A stretch of 6,761 nt of DNA from Alphaproteobacteria bacterium. GTDB taxonomy: Bacteria > Pseudomonadota > Alphaproteobacteria > JAJFFI01. Below, piece after piece: positions 1-5,753 of the stretch (positions within the stretch are counted from its first letter, which is position 1; every line of letters starts with the position of its first letter). A program made the position numbers and the translations under genes. Location of the stretch: contig JAJFFI010000432.1 in NCBI GenBank assembly GCA_021776755.1, positions 1 to 6,761 of the forward strand. The letters are read 5' to 3'. The notes under the pieces are model-generated. The model was not told the origin of the DNA. It searched no databases and saw only the letters and a list, made by a program, of their open reading frames with translations.

Positions 1-192
1 CCCGAAGACAATCTCGACGGCGATCACCACCCAGACCAGCACGCTTGTCATTGGCAGGCCCTTGGAGGCCATGTACCCGGCGGTGCCGTCCGGGCCCATC
101 AGCTTGTTGACGCCTGCCAGCAGGAACAGCAGGCCCATCAGAACGCGGCCGACCAGCGGCAGAAAATGAAGGTTTGCAGCGATATTCTTCAT
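1..192 (-). CDS. DoxX family integral membrane protein, N-terminal part
   Basis: The leftward frame begins at the ATG complementary to 190-192 and runs off the left edge, giving the first 64 residues. A good ribosome binding site (GAGAGGAGAG read leftward, complement of about 196-206) decides this start. The start MKNIAANLHFLPLVGRVLMG leads into a hydrophobic helix at about residues 11-31 that ends in AGVNKL. This R...G.LF...G..KL pattern is the hallmark of the first DoxX helix. A loop with a GYMASKGLP segment follows, then a second hydrophobic helix from about residue 48 to the edge. DoxX/DoxD-type proteins are small four-helix inner-membrane proteins whose biochemical role is mostly unclear; some are linked to thiosulfate oxidation or redox stress. 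It is divergent from the DAHP synthase gene, with a shared 344-bp spacer. Family is fairly sure; function is not. Confidence 0.85.
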   Translation of the reverse strand, partial: MKNIAANLHFLPLVGRVLMGLLFLLAGVNKLMGPDGTAGYMASKGLPMTSVLVWVVIAVEIVFG

Positions 193-333
193 TGTGTCTC
201 TCCTCTCGGTGTCCATGACGCTCTGAACCGGAAGGTTCGTCCCGCCCTCCAGGAAAGGCTCGCCGCCCGCGCCCGCCGGGTCAACCGATCTGACGCGTAC
301 GGTCTTGAACATTTTGTGAGGCTCCGGACGGTA

Positions 334-347
334 CGGGCGTACGCCCG
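334..347. repeat. Perfect 14-bp palindrome, candidate operator
   Basis: CGGGCGTACGCCCG reads the same on both strands. It sits midway between the divergent DoxX-like and DAHP synthase genes, as an operator of a dimeric repressor might. It could also form a cruciform or hairpin, although with no loop it fits a protein-binding site better. Which protein binds it is unknown. Confidence 0.4.
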
Positions 348-374
348 ATTGCAAATCCCCCGATGGCGATTGCA
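346..374 (+). repeat. Direct repeat CGATTGCA, two copies 21 bp apart
   Basis: CGATTGCA occurs at 346-353 and again at 367-374. The start-to-start distance is 21 bp, about two helical turns, so both copies face the same side of the DNA. The first copy overlaps the right end of the 14-bp palindrome. It may be a tandem activator site; an 8-bp match can also arise by chance. Confidence 0.25.
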
Positions 375-524
375 GGACCGCAATACGGCTCCGGGCTGCA
401 GCCCCCGCACCGGATCAGGAAAACGCTGGAATTATTGACATTTGCCGCCTATAGACTACCTCCGTTCCAGGGCCGGACGCATCATTTCGCGCCGCCCGGT
501 ATCTGCACACAGTGACCTGCAGGC

Positions 525-530
525 AGGAGA
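525..530 (+). promoter_or_regulatory. Ribosome binding site deciding the DAHP synthase start
   Basis: AGGAGA at 525-530 lies 6 nt before the ATG at 537 but only 3 nt before the in-frame GTG at 534. The spacing favours the ATG at 537. Confidence 0.7.
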
Positions 531-536
531 TTTGTG

Positions 537-1922
537 ATGACGGCCACCAAAGCCTGGTCGCCCGACAGCTGGCGCAACATGCCCATCGTCCAGGTGCCGA
601 CCTACCCGGACGAGGCCAAATTGCTTGACGTTGAGTCGCAGCTCAAGCGCTTCCCGCCGCTGGTGTTTGCCGGCGAGGCGCGGAGCCTGAAGGCCGATCT
701 CGCCCGCGTTGCCCGCGGCGAGGCGTTCCTGCTGCAGGGCGGCGATTGCGCCGAGAGCTTTGCCGAGTTCCATCCCGACAACATCCGCGACACCTTCAAG
801 GTGCTGCTGCAGATGGCGGTCGTGCTGACCTATGCCGCCGCCCGCCCGGTCGTGAAGGTCGGCCGCATGGCCGGCCAGTTCGCCAAGCCGCGCTCGTCCG
901 ACGTCGAGAAACAGGGCGATACGGAGCTCCCGAGCTATCGCGGCGATATCGTTAATGGCATCGATTTCGAGGCCGGTCGCCGCGTGCCCGACCCCGAGCG
1001 CATGATCCGCGCCTACAACCAGTCGGCGGCGACGCTCAACCTGCTGCGCGCCTTCGCCCAGGGCGGCTTTGCCGATCTCCACAAGGTCAACCGCTGGACC
1101 CAGGACTTCGTCGCCGGCAGCCCCCAGGGCGACCGCTACCGCGACATCGCCGACCGCATCACCGAGGCGCTCGACTTCATGGCCGCCTGCGGGCTCACGT
1201 CCGAGACCGCGCCGCAGCTGCGCGAGACCGATTTCTACACCTCGCACGAGGCGCTGCTGCTGCGTTATGAGGAGGCGTTCACCCGCGAGGACAGCCTGAC
1301 GGGCGACTGGTACGACACGTCCGCGCACCTGCTCTGGATCGGCGATCGCACACGCCAGCCCGACGGCGCGCACGTCGAGTTCATGCGCGGCATCAACAAC
1401 CCGATCGCCTTCAAGTGCGGCCCCTCGCTCGATCCCGACGAGTTGATCCGCCTGATCGACATCCTCAACCCCGGGGACGAGGCCGGCCGCATCACGCTGA
1501 TCGCGCGGATGGGCGCCGACGACGTCGAGACCAGGCTCGCACCGCTCGTGCGCAAGGTGAAATCCGAGGGCCGCACGGTGGTGTGGTCGTGCGATCCGAT
1601 GCACGGCAACGTCATCAAGTCCTCGTCCGGCTACAAGACCCGCCCGTTCGACCGCATCCTCCGCGAGGTCACCGGCTTCTTCGCCGTCCACCGCGCCGAG
1701 GGCACCAATGCCGGCGGCGTCCATTTCGAGATGACCGGGCAAAACGTCACCGAATGCATCGGCGGTGCCCAGGCGATCACCGACGAGGATCTCGGCGACC
1801 GCTACCACACCCACTGCGACCCGCGCCTCAACGCCAGCCAGGCGCTGGAGCTTGCCTTCCTGATCGCCGACCAGCTGAAGGAAGACCTCCGCACCCTCCC
1901 CAACGTGGTCGCCGCGGAATAG
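537..1922 (+). CDS. Class II (plant-type) 3-deoxy-7-phosphoheptulonate synthase
   Basis: This cytoplasmic enzyme condenses phosphoenolpyruvate and erythrose 4-phosphate to DAHP, the first committed step of the shikimate pathway to aromatic amino acids. The product is 461 residues, a full-length class II (AroA-II) enzyme. Hallmarks in order, numbered from ATG 537: [11 protein letters not shown] with the metal-binding Cys71; [16 protein letters not shown] at 106-121; [24 protein letters not shown] at 232-246; LLWIGDRTR at 265-273; [13 protein letters not shown] at 285-297; SCDPMHGN with His356; [20 protein letters not shown] with Glu398; HTHCDPRLN with Asp428. By family knowledge Cys, His, Glu and Asp form the divalent metal site, and all four are present. 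The start is ATG 537 because of its ribosome binding site; GTG 534 would add one residue. It appears to be a single-gene unit followed by a repeat element. No leader peptide or attenuator is evident. The symbol varies (aroF, aroG or aroH), so I leave it blank. Confidence 0.96.
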   Translation: MTATKAWSPDSWRNMPIVQVPTYPDEAKLLDVESQLKRFPPLVFAGEARSLKADLARVARGEAFLLQGGDCAESFAEFHPDNIRDTFKVLLQMAVVLTYAAARPVVKVGRMAGQFAKPRSSDVEKQGDTELPSYRGDIVNGIDFEAGRRVPDPERMIRAYNQSAATLNLLRAFAQGGFADLHKVNRWTQDFVAGSPQGDRYRDIADRITEALDFMAACGLTSETAPQLRETDFYTSHEALLLRYEEAFTREDSLTGDWYDTSAHLLWIGDRTRQPDGAHVEFMRGINNPIAFKCGPSLDPDELIRLIDILNPGDEAGRITLIARMGADDVETRLAPLVRKVKSEGRTVVWSCDPMHGNVIKSSSGYKTRPFDRILREVTGFFAVHRAEGTNAGGVHFEMTGQNVTECIGGAQAITDEDLGDRYHTHCDPRLNASQALELAFLIADQLKEDLRTLPNVVAAE

Positions 1923-1935
1923 CCCTGAAACAAGG

Positions 1936-1975
1936 ACCCTCTCCCCGAATGAGGGAGAGGGCAGGGTGAGGGGTG
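1936..1975 (+). repeat. Palindromic dispersed repeat, copy 1 (intact)
   Basis: CCCTCTCCC (1937-1945) and GGGAGAGGG (1953-1961) form a perfect 9-bp inverted repeat with the loop CGAATGA. The tail AGGGTGAGGGGTG (1963-1975) follows. The same arm-plus-tail arrangement recurs at 3713-3751 and 3817-3875. By sequence style it belongs to the REP-like intergenic repeats of many Proteobacteria. It starts 13 nt after the DAHP synthase stop, so it may also stop transcription or stabilise that message, although no T run follows. Confidence 0.75.
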
Positions 1976-1992
1976 GCCGGCGTCTGCCGGCC
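1975..1992 (+). repeat. GC-rich hairpin after repeat copy 1
   Basis: GGCCGGC (1975-1981), loop GTCT, GCCGGCC (1986-1992) is a perfect 7-bp stem. It abuts repeat copy 1. It may be part of a DAHP synthase terminator, although there is no T tract. Two more hairpins lie further along the spacer: CCGGGA/TCCCGG (2049-2064) and GGCGCCC/GGGTGCC (2124-2140, one G-U pair, 3-nt loop). Confidence 0.5.
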
Positions 1993-2071
1993 GAAGGCGT
2001 CTCGCCTGCTGGACCGTCCGCGGAGTGCACCCATGCAAAGCGCGACTGCCGGGAATGGTCCCGGGCCAGAA

Positions 2072-2085
2072 ATGATCCAGCGCAA
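2072..2085 (+). promoter_or_regulatory. Weak Crp/Fnr-family-like dyad upstream of cytochrome gene
   Basis: ATGAT-CCAG-CGCAA has the 5-4-5 layout of Fnr/NnrR/FixK-type sites. The left half is near TTGAT and the right half near the CGCAA reported for NnrR-type sites. It lies about 80 bp before the cytochrome start, a reasonable position. Cytochromes c-prime are often tied to nitric oxide responses, which makes the guess attractive, but the match is imperfect. Confidence 0.2.
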
Positions 2086-2166
2086 TGTCTTGCCGGACGC
2101 GGTGGCGTAGCGTTCTGGACTCTGGCGCCCTCTGGGTGCCCCTGCCCAACGTGAGGAGACTGACCG

Positions 2167-2916
2167 ATGCGCAACCGCACTCCCGCCGCCGCCTTCATCG
2201 CCCCGCTGTTCACCGCAGCCGCCGTCGCCACACTGGCCGCCACGCTGGTCGCCGGTGCCGGTTTCTACTACTCGGCCACCGCGCATGGCGGCGCCAAGGG
2301 CGCCGTCAAGGACCGCATGGAGGCGATGGAGGACATAGAGGAGATGATGGAGCGGCTCTACGCCATGTACCGGGGCGATCTGCCGTATTCCGAAAAGGCG
2401 GTGAAAAAGGCGGCGGGCGAGATCCGCAAGCGCGCCGGCGCCAGCCTGACCGGCCTGTTCCCCAAGGGCTCGGACGGCAAGCCCAGCGAGGCGCGCCCGG
2501 AAATCTGGACCCGGTTCGCCGAGTTCGAGCGTCTTGCCGGACGTCTCGAAATGTTCGCCGAAGCGCTTGAAAAGCGCGATGATCCACGTCCGTCCCAAAC
2601 CTCGGTGCTGCCCGAAAAATGGGAGAACGCCGTGCCCGGCAGCATGATGGGAGGCGGTAGCGGCGGCAGGATGGGCGGAAGCGGCGGCTCCGGACAGAAC
2701 AACCGGATGCCCGGCAGCGGTGGCATGGCGGACAGTGGCATGACAGGCAGTGGCATGGCGGGCAGTGGCATGATGGGTGGCGGCATGATGGGTGGCGCGC
2801 AAGGCAGCGGCCCGCCGCCGGAAATGCTTGCGCGCATGCCTGCCGACATGCTGGTCCTCCACATGTCCCACATCTGCAACGTGTGTCACACGACCTTCCG
2901 CAAGGAAGAAGAATAG
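2167..2916 (+). CDS. Cytochrome c-prime type (class II) cytochrome c with Met/Gly-rich insert
   Basis: The product is 249 residues, much longer than the usual 130-150 of mature cytochromes c-prime plus leader. AGGAG at 2154-2158 lies 8 nt before the ATG. Residues 9-33 form a hydrophobic export signal or anchor, with possible cleavage after ATA near residue 39. Residues about 45-138 match the class II fold: a first helix rich in Met and Glu (VKDRMEAMEDIEEMMERLYA), then KKAAGEIRKRA, the loop LFPKGSD (98-103), EIWTRFAEF (112-120) and a third helix to about 136. The haem-binding CNVCH is at 237-241 near the C-terminus, followed by TTFR, as in this family. Between helix three and the haem helix lies a segment (about 159-215) of Gly, Ser and 11 Met, which is not usual. 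A periplasmic role in electron transfer or NO binding is inferred. The Met-rich insert could be a flexible linker or a soft-metal (copper) site. Confidence 0.82.
   Translation: MRNRTPAAAFIAPLFTAAAVATLAATLVAGAGFYYSATAHGGAKGAVKDRMEAMEDIEEMMERLYAMYRGDLPYSEKAVKKAAGEIRKRAGASLTGLFPKGSDGKPSEARPEIWTRFAEFERLAGRLEMFAEALEKRDDPRPSQTSVLPEKWENAVPGSMMGGGSGGRMGGSGGSGQNNRMPGSGGMADSGMTGSGMAGSGMMGGGMMGGAQGSGPPPEMLARMPADMLVLHMSHICNVCHTTFRKEEE
2731..2790 (+). repeat. 15-nt in-frame tandem repeat within the cytochrome gene
   Basis: There are four consecutive 15-nt units: GACAGTGGCATGACA, GGCAGTGGCATGGCG, GGCAGTGGCATGATG and GGTGGCGGCATGATG. They encode DSGMT, GSGMA, GSGMM and GGGMM (residues 189-208). A related 18-nt unit precedes them at 2713-2730. 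Because the unit is a multiple of three, copy number can change without breaking the frame, so the insert length may vary between strains. Confidence 0.7.
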
Positions 2917-2958
2917 CGCCGCGCCCGCAGCACTCCCCCGCTCCGGGCCCGGCGCGTC

Positions 2959-2991
2959 CGCGGCACCCCCTTCCGGGAAGGAGGGGCCGCG
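2959..2991 (+). terminator. Long imperfect hairpin after the cytochrome gene, possible terminator
   Basis: CGCGGC (2959-2964), CCC and CCTT pair with AAGG, GGG and GCCGCG (2986-2991). This gives a 13-bp stem with two single-A bulges (2965 and 2982) and loop CCGGG. It begins 43 nt after the cytochrome stop. No T run follows, so it may act as a message-stabilising or Rho-assisted end rather than a classic terminator. A separate perfect palindrome, CCGGGCCCGG, lies just before it at 2943-2952. Confidence 0.45.
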
Positions 2992-3077
2992 TACTGGCAA
3001 TCCTGCGCGAAACCGGCCACAGTCTCGCCTCTTTGCCGGGCCGCTACAGCGTCCGGCCCCTCCAGACGGTGAGACAC

Positions 3078-3698
3078 ATGAACCGGCTCTATTTTGCAAT
3101 TGTGGCGGCCACCCTGCTTCTCGCCGCACCCGGCCTGGCAACGGGGACAGCGCTGGCCGGCGGCGGCGAGCTCGTCATCGTCCCGGGCAAGTCCTTCGGC
3201 AAGATCACGCCGGCCACGAAACCCGCCGGCCTCGCGGGCCTGTTCGGCAAGAAAAACGTCCGCACCGGCATGCTGCAGCCGCCCCACGGTGACTTCCCCG
3301 AGCAGAACGGCGCCGTCGTCTTCGAGGGCACACCGAAGGAATTCGAGGTCTTCTTCGAGGACGGCGGGCGCCGCATCCAGTGGGTCATCGCCGCCCGCGA
3401 GAACAGCGCCTGGCGGACCGATGCCGGCATCCACATCGGCATGGATCTCGCGGCCCTCGAAAAGGTCCTCGGCGGCCCGGTCGCGATCTCGAGCTTCGGC
3501 ACCGACGGCGGCGGCACCGTCCTCGCCGGCAAGCACCCGGCGCTCCGCGACCTCATCGTCCGCCTCAGCTATCCCGAAGACCTCCCGGCCGAAGACGGCG
3601 CCAAACTCGAAGGCGGCGAACCCTTCCAGTCCAGCGACCCCGCCGCCCGCCGCGCCAACCTCAAGGTCAGCATCCTCTGGTGGGACATCCGGCGGTAG
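3078..3698 (+). CDS. Uncharacterised exported (periplasmic) protein
   Basis: The product has 206 residues. The start ATG 3078 is chosen because it begins a clear signal peptide: positive MNR, hydrophobic LYFAIVAATLLLAAPGL, and likely cleavage after ALA at residue 27. Upstream in-frame ATGs (for example 2883, inside the cytochrome gene) would bury the signal. The ribosome binding site GGTGAG (3068-3073) is weak and close. The mature part is acidic and soluble. Its best landmark is GIHIGMDLAALEKVLGGPV (117-135) followed by SSFGTDGGGTV. It resembles a G...GM.L..LE...G.P......FG.D.GG pattern I associate with uncharacterised periplasmic proteins of Proteobacteria. There is no Cys, haem motif or catalytic signature. 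It ends SILWWDIRR. It lies 161 bp after the cytochrome gene, with a hairpin between, so co-transcription is uncertain. The gene is real; its function is unknown. Confidence 0.8.
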   Translation: MNRLYFAIVAATLLLAAPGLATGTALAGGGELVIVPGKSFGKITPATKPAGLAGLFGKKNVRTGMLQPPHGDFPEQNGAVVFEGTPKEFEVFFEDGGRRIQWVIAARENSAWRTDAGIHIGMDLAALEKVLGGPVAISSFGTDGGGTVLAGKHPALRDLIVRLSYPEDLPAEDGAKLEGGEPFQSSDPAARRANLKVSILWWDIRR

Positions 3699-3715
3699 GG
3701 GGCGTCTCTGCCCCC
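3698..3715 (+). terminator. Hairpin overlapping the stop codon of the exported-protein gene
   Basis: GGGGGC (3698-3703), loop GTCTCT, GCCCCC (3710-3715) is a perfect 6-bp GC stem whose first base is the last base of the TAG stop. A pyrimidine-rich stretch TCTCCCCTTT (3716-3725) follows. It is a plausible intrinsic terminator, but it overlaps repeat copy 2, whose arms would compete for the same bases. Confidence 0.45.
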
Positions 3716-3751
3716 TCTCCCCTTTCAAGGGGACAGGGCCGGGGTGAGGGG
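3713..3751 (+). repeat. Palindromic dispersed repeat, copy 2
   Basis: CCCTCTCCCCT (3713-3723) and AGGGGACAGGG (3728-3738) pair with one mismatch around the loop TTCA. The GGGGTGAGGGG tail follows (3741-3751). It has the same arm-plus-tail layout as the copy at 1936-1975, but with a diverged loop and right arm. Confidence 0.7.
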
Positions 3752-3816
3752 ATCGCGGCCGACGGGGCGGCCTAAAGTTCGGCCTGAGGCGCCCGCGCTC
3801 TGCTCGTCCTCTAGGA

Positions 3817-3875
3817 ACCCTCTCCCCGAATAGGGGTGACCTTCGACGAGCTCAGGAGGGTAAGGGCGAGGGGTG
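3817..3875 (+). repeat. Palindromic dispersed repeat, copy 3, split by a second repeat
   Basis: CCCTCTCCCCGAAT (3818-3831) is identical to 1937-1950 of copy 1, and the tail AGGGCGAGGGGTG (3863-3875) matches the copy 1 tail at 12 of 13 bases. Between them the right arm is interrupted by about 25 bp containing CCTTCGACGAGCTCAGG (3840-3856). From general knowledge of such genomes, that string resembles another widespread intergenic repeat (CCTTCGACAAGCTCAGG type). The element therefore looks like one repeat nested in another. Confidence 0.6.
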
Positions 3876-4034
3876 TCGCCTGTCGCCGCGCCGAGGACAC
3901 GTCAATCGCCGAAGGTCGAGGCGCGAGCCTGCCGCGTAGCGTCCGCCGTCCACCTCGCGCGCCTTGCCGATCGAGGCGAGCACCCGCAACAGGTCCAGGA
4001 CACACTTTTCCTGGCAAGTAGCCGATACGCCCAT
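3852..4034 (-). pseudogene. Possible gene remnant or small ORF on the minus strand
   Basis: Read leftward from the ATG complementary to 4032-4034, a 60-codon frame runs to a stop at 3852. Its middle (about 3906-4016) has GC-rich third positions and a protein-like sequence, including VLDLLRVLASIGKAREVDGG, which would form an amphipathic helix. The last 20 or so codons only read across repeat copy 3. Leftward, the frame is also open further upstream into AT-rich DNA. This may be the stump of a native gene damaged when the cassette arrived. I see no good ribosome binding site and recognise no family, so chance is a real alternative. Confidence 0.2.
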
Positions 4035-4059
4035 GCCGTTAATGACGTTGTTTAGACTC

Positions 4060-4088
4060 TTGCTAAGGAAGGATTTTCTTGTTATGTT
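4060..4088 (+). promoter_or_regulatory. Candidate sigma-70-type promoter for the vsr-methyltransferase-endonuclease operon
   Basis: TTGCTA (4060-4065) and TATGTT (4083-4088) each match 4 of 6 consensus bases and are 17 bp apart. They lie in the AT-rich stretch 77 bp before the vsr start. It is the best-spaced pair I found here. Other -10-like strings (TATATG near 4094) exist, so the exact start is unsure. Confidence 0.35.
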
Positions 4089-4164
4089 CTTTCTATATGA
4101 AATTGCAATTGCTGATCCAAAGATGTAGCGTTTGATCGCCAATTTGTTACTAGATGTAGGGCGA

Positions 4165-4578
4165 ATGGACACGCTTTCAAAGGAACAGCGTAGTGAAAGG
4201 ATGTCGCGCATTAGGAATGCGGACACCAAGCCCGAGATGCTGGTCCGGCGCATGGTGCATCGAATGGGTTACAGGTATCGCCTTCACAAAAAGGATCTCC
4301 CGGGCAAACCGGATCTTGTTTTTGTAAGCCGCATGAAGGTGATCTTTGTTCATGGCTGTTTTTGGCATAGGCATCCGGACAAGGACTGCAAGCTGGCGAG
4401 GCTTCCAAAGACGAGAACTCAGTTCTGGACCACGAAACTTAGCAATAATCGTCAAAGGGATATTCGGAATGTTCGATTTCTTGAAAGGTCCGGTTGGAAC
4501 GTAATGACAATCTGGGAGTGCGAACTGTCCAAGCTTGTGGAAGTTGAGGATCGAATCGGGAGGTTTTTGGGAGAATGA
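4165..4578 (+). CDS. vsr: Very short patch repair (Vsr-type) DNA mismatch endonuclease
   Basis: Vsr nicks the strand carrying the T of a T:G mismatch produced by deamination of 5-methylcytosine, starting very short patch repair. The product from ATG 4165 is 137 residues, the usual length. An in-frame TTG at 4132 would add 11 residues with no family match, so I reject it. AGGG at 4158-4161 is a weak, close ribosome binding site. Motifs: SKEQRSERMSRIR (5-17) and NADTKPEMLVRR at the start; LPGKPDLVF with catalytic Asp50; VHGCFWHRH with His63 and His68; TRTQFW (84-88); RSGWNVMTIWECEL to 121. By alignment with E. coli Vsr, Cys65, His70, Cys75 and Cys119 would bind zinc; the loop before Cys75 (PDKD) is longer than in E. 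coli. It overlaps the methyltransferase gene by ATGA (4575-4578), so it most likely serves that enzyme's target site. Confidence 0.94.
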   Translation: MDTLSKEQRSERMSRIRNADTKPEMLVRRMVHRMGYRYRLHKKDLPGKPDLVFVSRMKVIFVHGCFWHRHPDKDCKLARLPKTRTQFWTTKLSNNRQRDIRNVRFLERSGWNVMTIWECELSKLVEVEDRIGRFLGE

Positions 4579-5753
4579 AGTCTATTGAACTGTTTGCCGG
4601 CGCCGGCGGGCTAGCGCTAGGATTTTCCCATGCGGGCTTCAGTCCCGTTGCAGTTGTCGAGATAAACAGGGACTGTTTGGATACTTTGTCTGCAAACAGA
4701 AGTACGAGACAGCGTTGTGGGCATGATTGGCCCCTTATTCAGGGGGACGTAAGGGAGACAAATTTCTCTGAGCATGAGGGCCGAGTGACACTCGTGACAG
4801 GTGGGCCTCCCTGTCAGCCTTTTTCGATTGGCGGCAAACATAGAGCAAGCGATGATTGCCGAGATATGTTTCCGCAAGCTGTTAGAGTAGTTAAGGAAAC
4901 TGCACCAAAAGCATTTTTGTTTGAAAATGTGAAGGGGCTTACTAGAGCGAACTTTTCAGATTATTTTGATTACGTAAAGAAGCAGCTGTCATTTCCCGAA
5001 GTTGTTCGGCATACGGACGAGACTTGGAAAGAACATCTATCCCGGCTTCGCGAACTCGAATCTAACTGGTTTTCGAGAGGCCTATCTTACCAAGTGCACA
5101 CAGCGGTCCTAAACGCAGCAAATTTTGGAGTACCGCAAAAGCGGGAACGTGTGTTCATAGTGGGTGTTCGGAACGACCTAAACGTTCAATGGGAATTTCC
5201 GAAGGAAACTCATAGCTACGATGGGCTTCTTTGGAACCAGTTACAAGCGGACTATTGGGATCGGCATAAAGTTCCGTTATTGCAACGATTGCTGACACCG
5301 AGAGCAGCAGCCAGGGCGGACCGTATCACGGCCGAACCTAGGCAGTTGCCTTGGGTTACCGTGAGAGATGCGCTTGCCGGTCTTCCGGATCCAGAGAAGG
5401 ACTCAGAGGCAAGCATGGCGTTTCACAACCATGAATTTCAGCCTGGCGCACGAAAGTACGTCGGCCACACTGGGAGTCCCTTTGACGAGCCGGCAAAGAC
5501 ATTGAAAGCCGGGGTTCATGGTGTGCCGGGCGGCGAAAACATGCTCCTAAGATCGGATGGAAGCGTGAGGTACTTTACTGTTCGAGAAAGTGCGAGACTC
5601 CAGTGTTTTCCTGATTCGTATGTAATTCTCGGTTCTTGGTCTGAAGCCATGCGACAACTTGGGAATGCGGTGCCAGTTAGGTTAGCGGAAATATTGGCCA
5701 ATCAATTGCGAATGCTCGTAGATGGCAAGAAAATGCTGGTGGCGGCTGAATGA
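4575..5753 (+). CDS. DNA (cytosine-5) methyltransferase of the restriction-modification system
   Basis: The enzyme transfers a methyl group from S-adenosylmethionine to C5 of a target cytosine and protects host DNA from the linked endonuclease. The 392-residue product has all the main motifs: FAGAGG (7-12, motif I); TGGPPCQPFS with catalytic Cys80 (motif IV); ENV at 117-119 (motif VI); QKRERVFIVG (188-197, motif VIII); TVRESARLQCFPD (335-347, motif IX); QLGNAVPV (361-368, motif X). The variable region at about 205-330 should be the target-recognition domain; its specificity cannot be read from the sequence. A segment of about 50 residues between motifs VI and VIII (LSFPEVV...ELESNWFSRGLSYQ) is predicted helical. 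The start overlaps the vsr stop by ATGA. GGGAGG at 4558-4563 lies 11 nt upstream, and a second GGGAG abuts the start, so translational coupling is likely. The gene is AT-richer than the left-hand genes, which suggests transfer. Confidence 0.96.
   Translation: MKSIELFAGAGGLALGFSHAGFSPVAVVEINRDCLDTLSANRSTRQRCGHDWPLIQGDVRETNFSEHEGRVTLVTGGPPCQPFSIGGKHRASDDCRDMFPQAVRVVKETAPKAFLFENVKGLTRANFSDYFDYVKKQLSFPEVVRHTDETWKEHLSRLRELESNWFSRGLSYQVHTAVLNAANFGVPQKRERVFIVGVRNDLNVQWEFPKETHSYDGLLWNQLQADYWDRHKVPLLQRLLTPRAAARADRITAEPRQLPWVTVRDALAGLPDPEKDSEASMAFHNHEFQPGARKYVGHTGSPFDEPAKTLKAGVHGVPGGENMLLRSDGSVRYFTVRESARLQCFPDSYVILGSWSEAMRQLGNAVPVRLAEILANQLRMLVDGKKMLVAAE

Larger units (their letters stand above)
193..536. 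promoter_or_regulatory. Divergent intergenic region between doxX-like gene and DAHP synthase gene
   Basis: This 344-bp region should hold the promoters of both divergent genes. Within it I see a small hairpin in the leader of the DoxX-like gene (GAACC 225-229, GGTTC 234-238), a perfect 14-bp palindrome (334-347), a repeated octamer (346-353 and 367-374) and a TTGACA hexamer at 435-440. TATAGA at 450-455 is only 9 bp from that hexamer, so I cannot assign a standard promoter. Frames that are open here run through the DoxX start or have no ribosome binding site and are not credible genes. Confidence 0.5.

Noticed and set aside
166..438. Plus-strand frame of 90 codons at the left
   Set aside because: It starts inside the DoxX-like gene on the opposite strand, has an Arg-rich composition typical of shadows and no ribosome binding site.
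435..455. TTGACA and TATAGA as a promoter for the DAHP synthase gene
   Set aside because: The two hexamers are only 9 bp apart, far from the 16-18 bp needed. No good -10 element is seen at the proper distance.
456..2243. Long open frame on the minus strand opposite the DAHP synthase gene
   Set aside because: It lies antisense to a gene with every class II DAHP synthase motif. High GC removes stop codons on the opposite strand, and its translation is low-complexity Ala/Gly/Arg with no recognisable family.
1828..3141. Long minus-strand open frame across the cytochrome gene
   Set aside because: It is the mirror of the GC-rich cytochrome gene and its spacers, with repetitive His/Ala stretches that reflect the Met/Gly repeat read backwards.
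2886..3728. Minus-strand open frame opposite the exported-protein gene
   Set aside because: The plus strand has a signal peptide and sensible composition. The minus frame has no ribosome binding site and only Ala/Gly/Glu-rich sequence.
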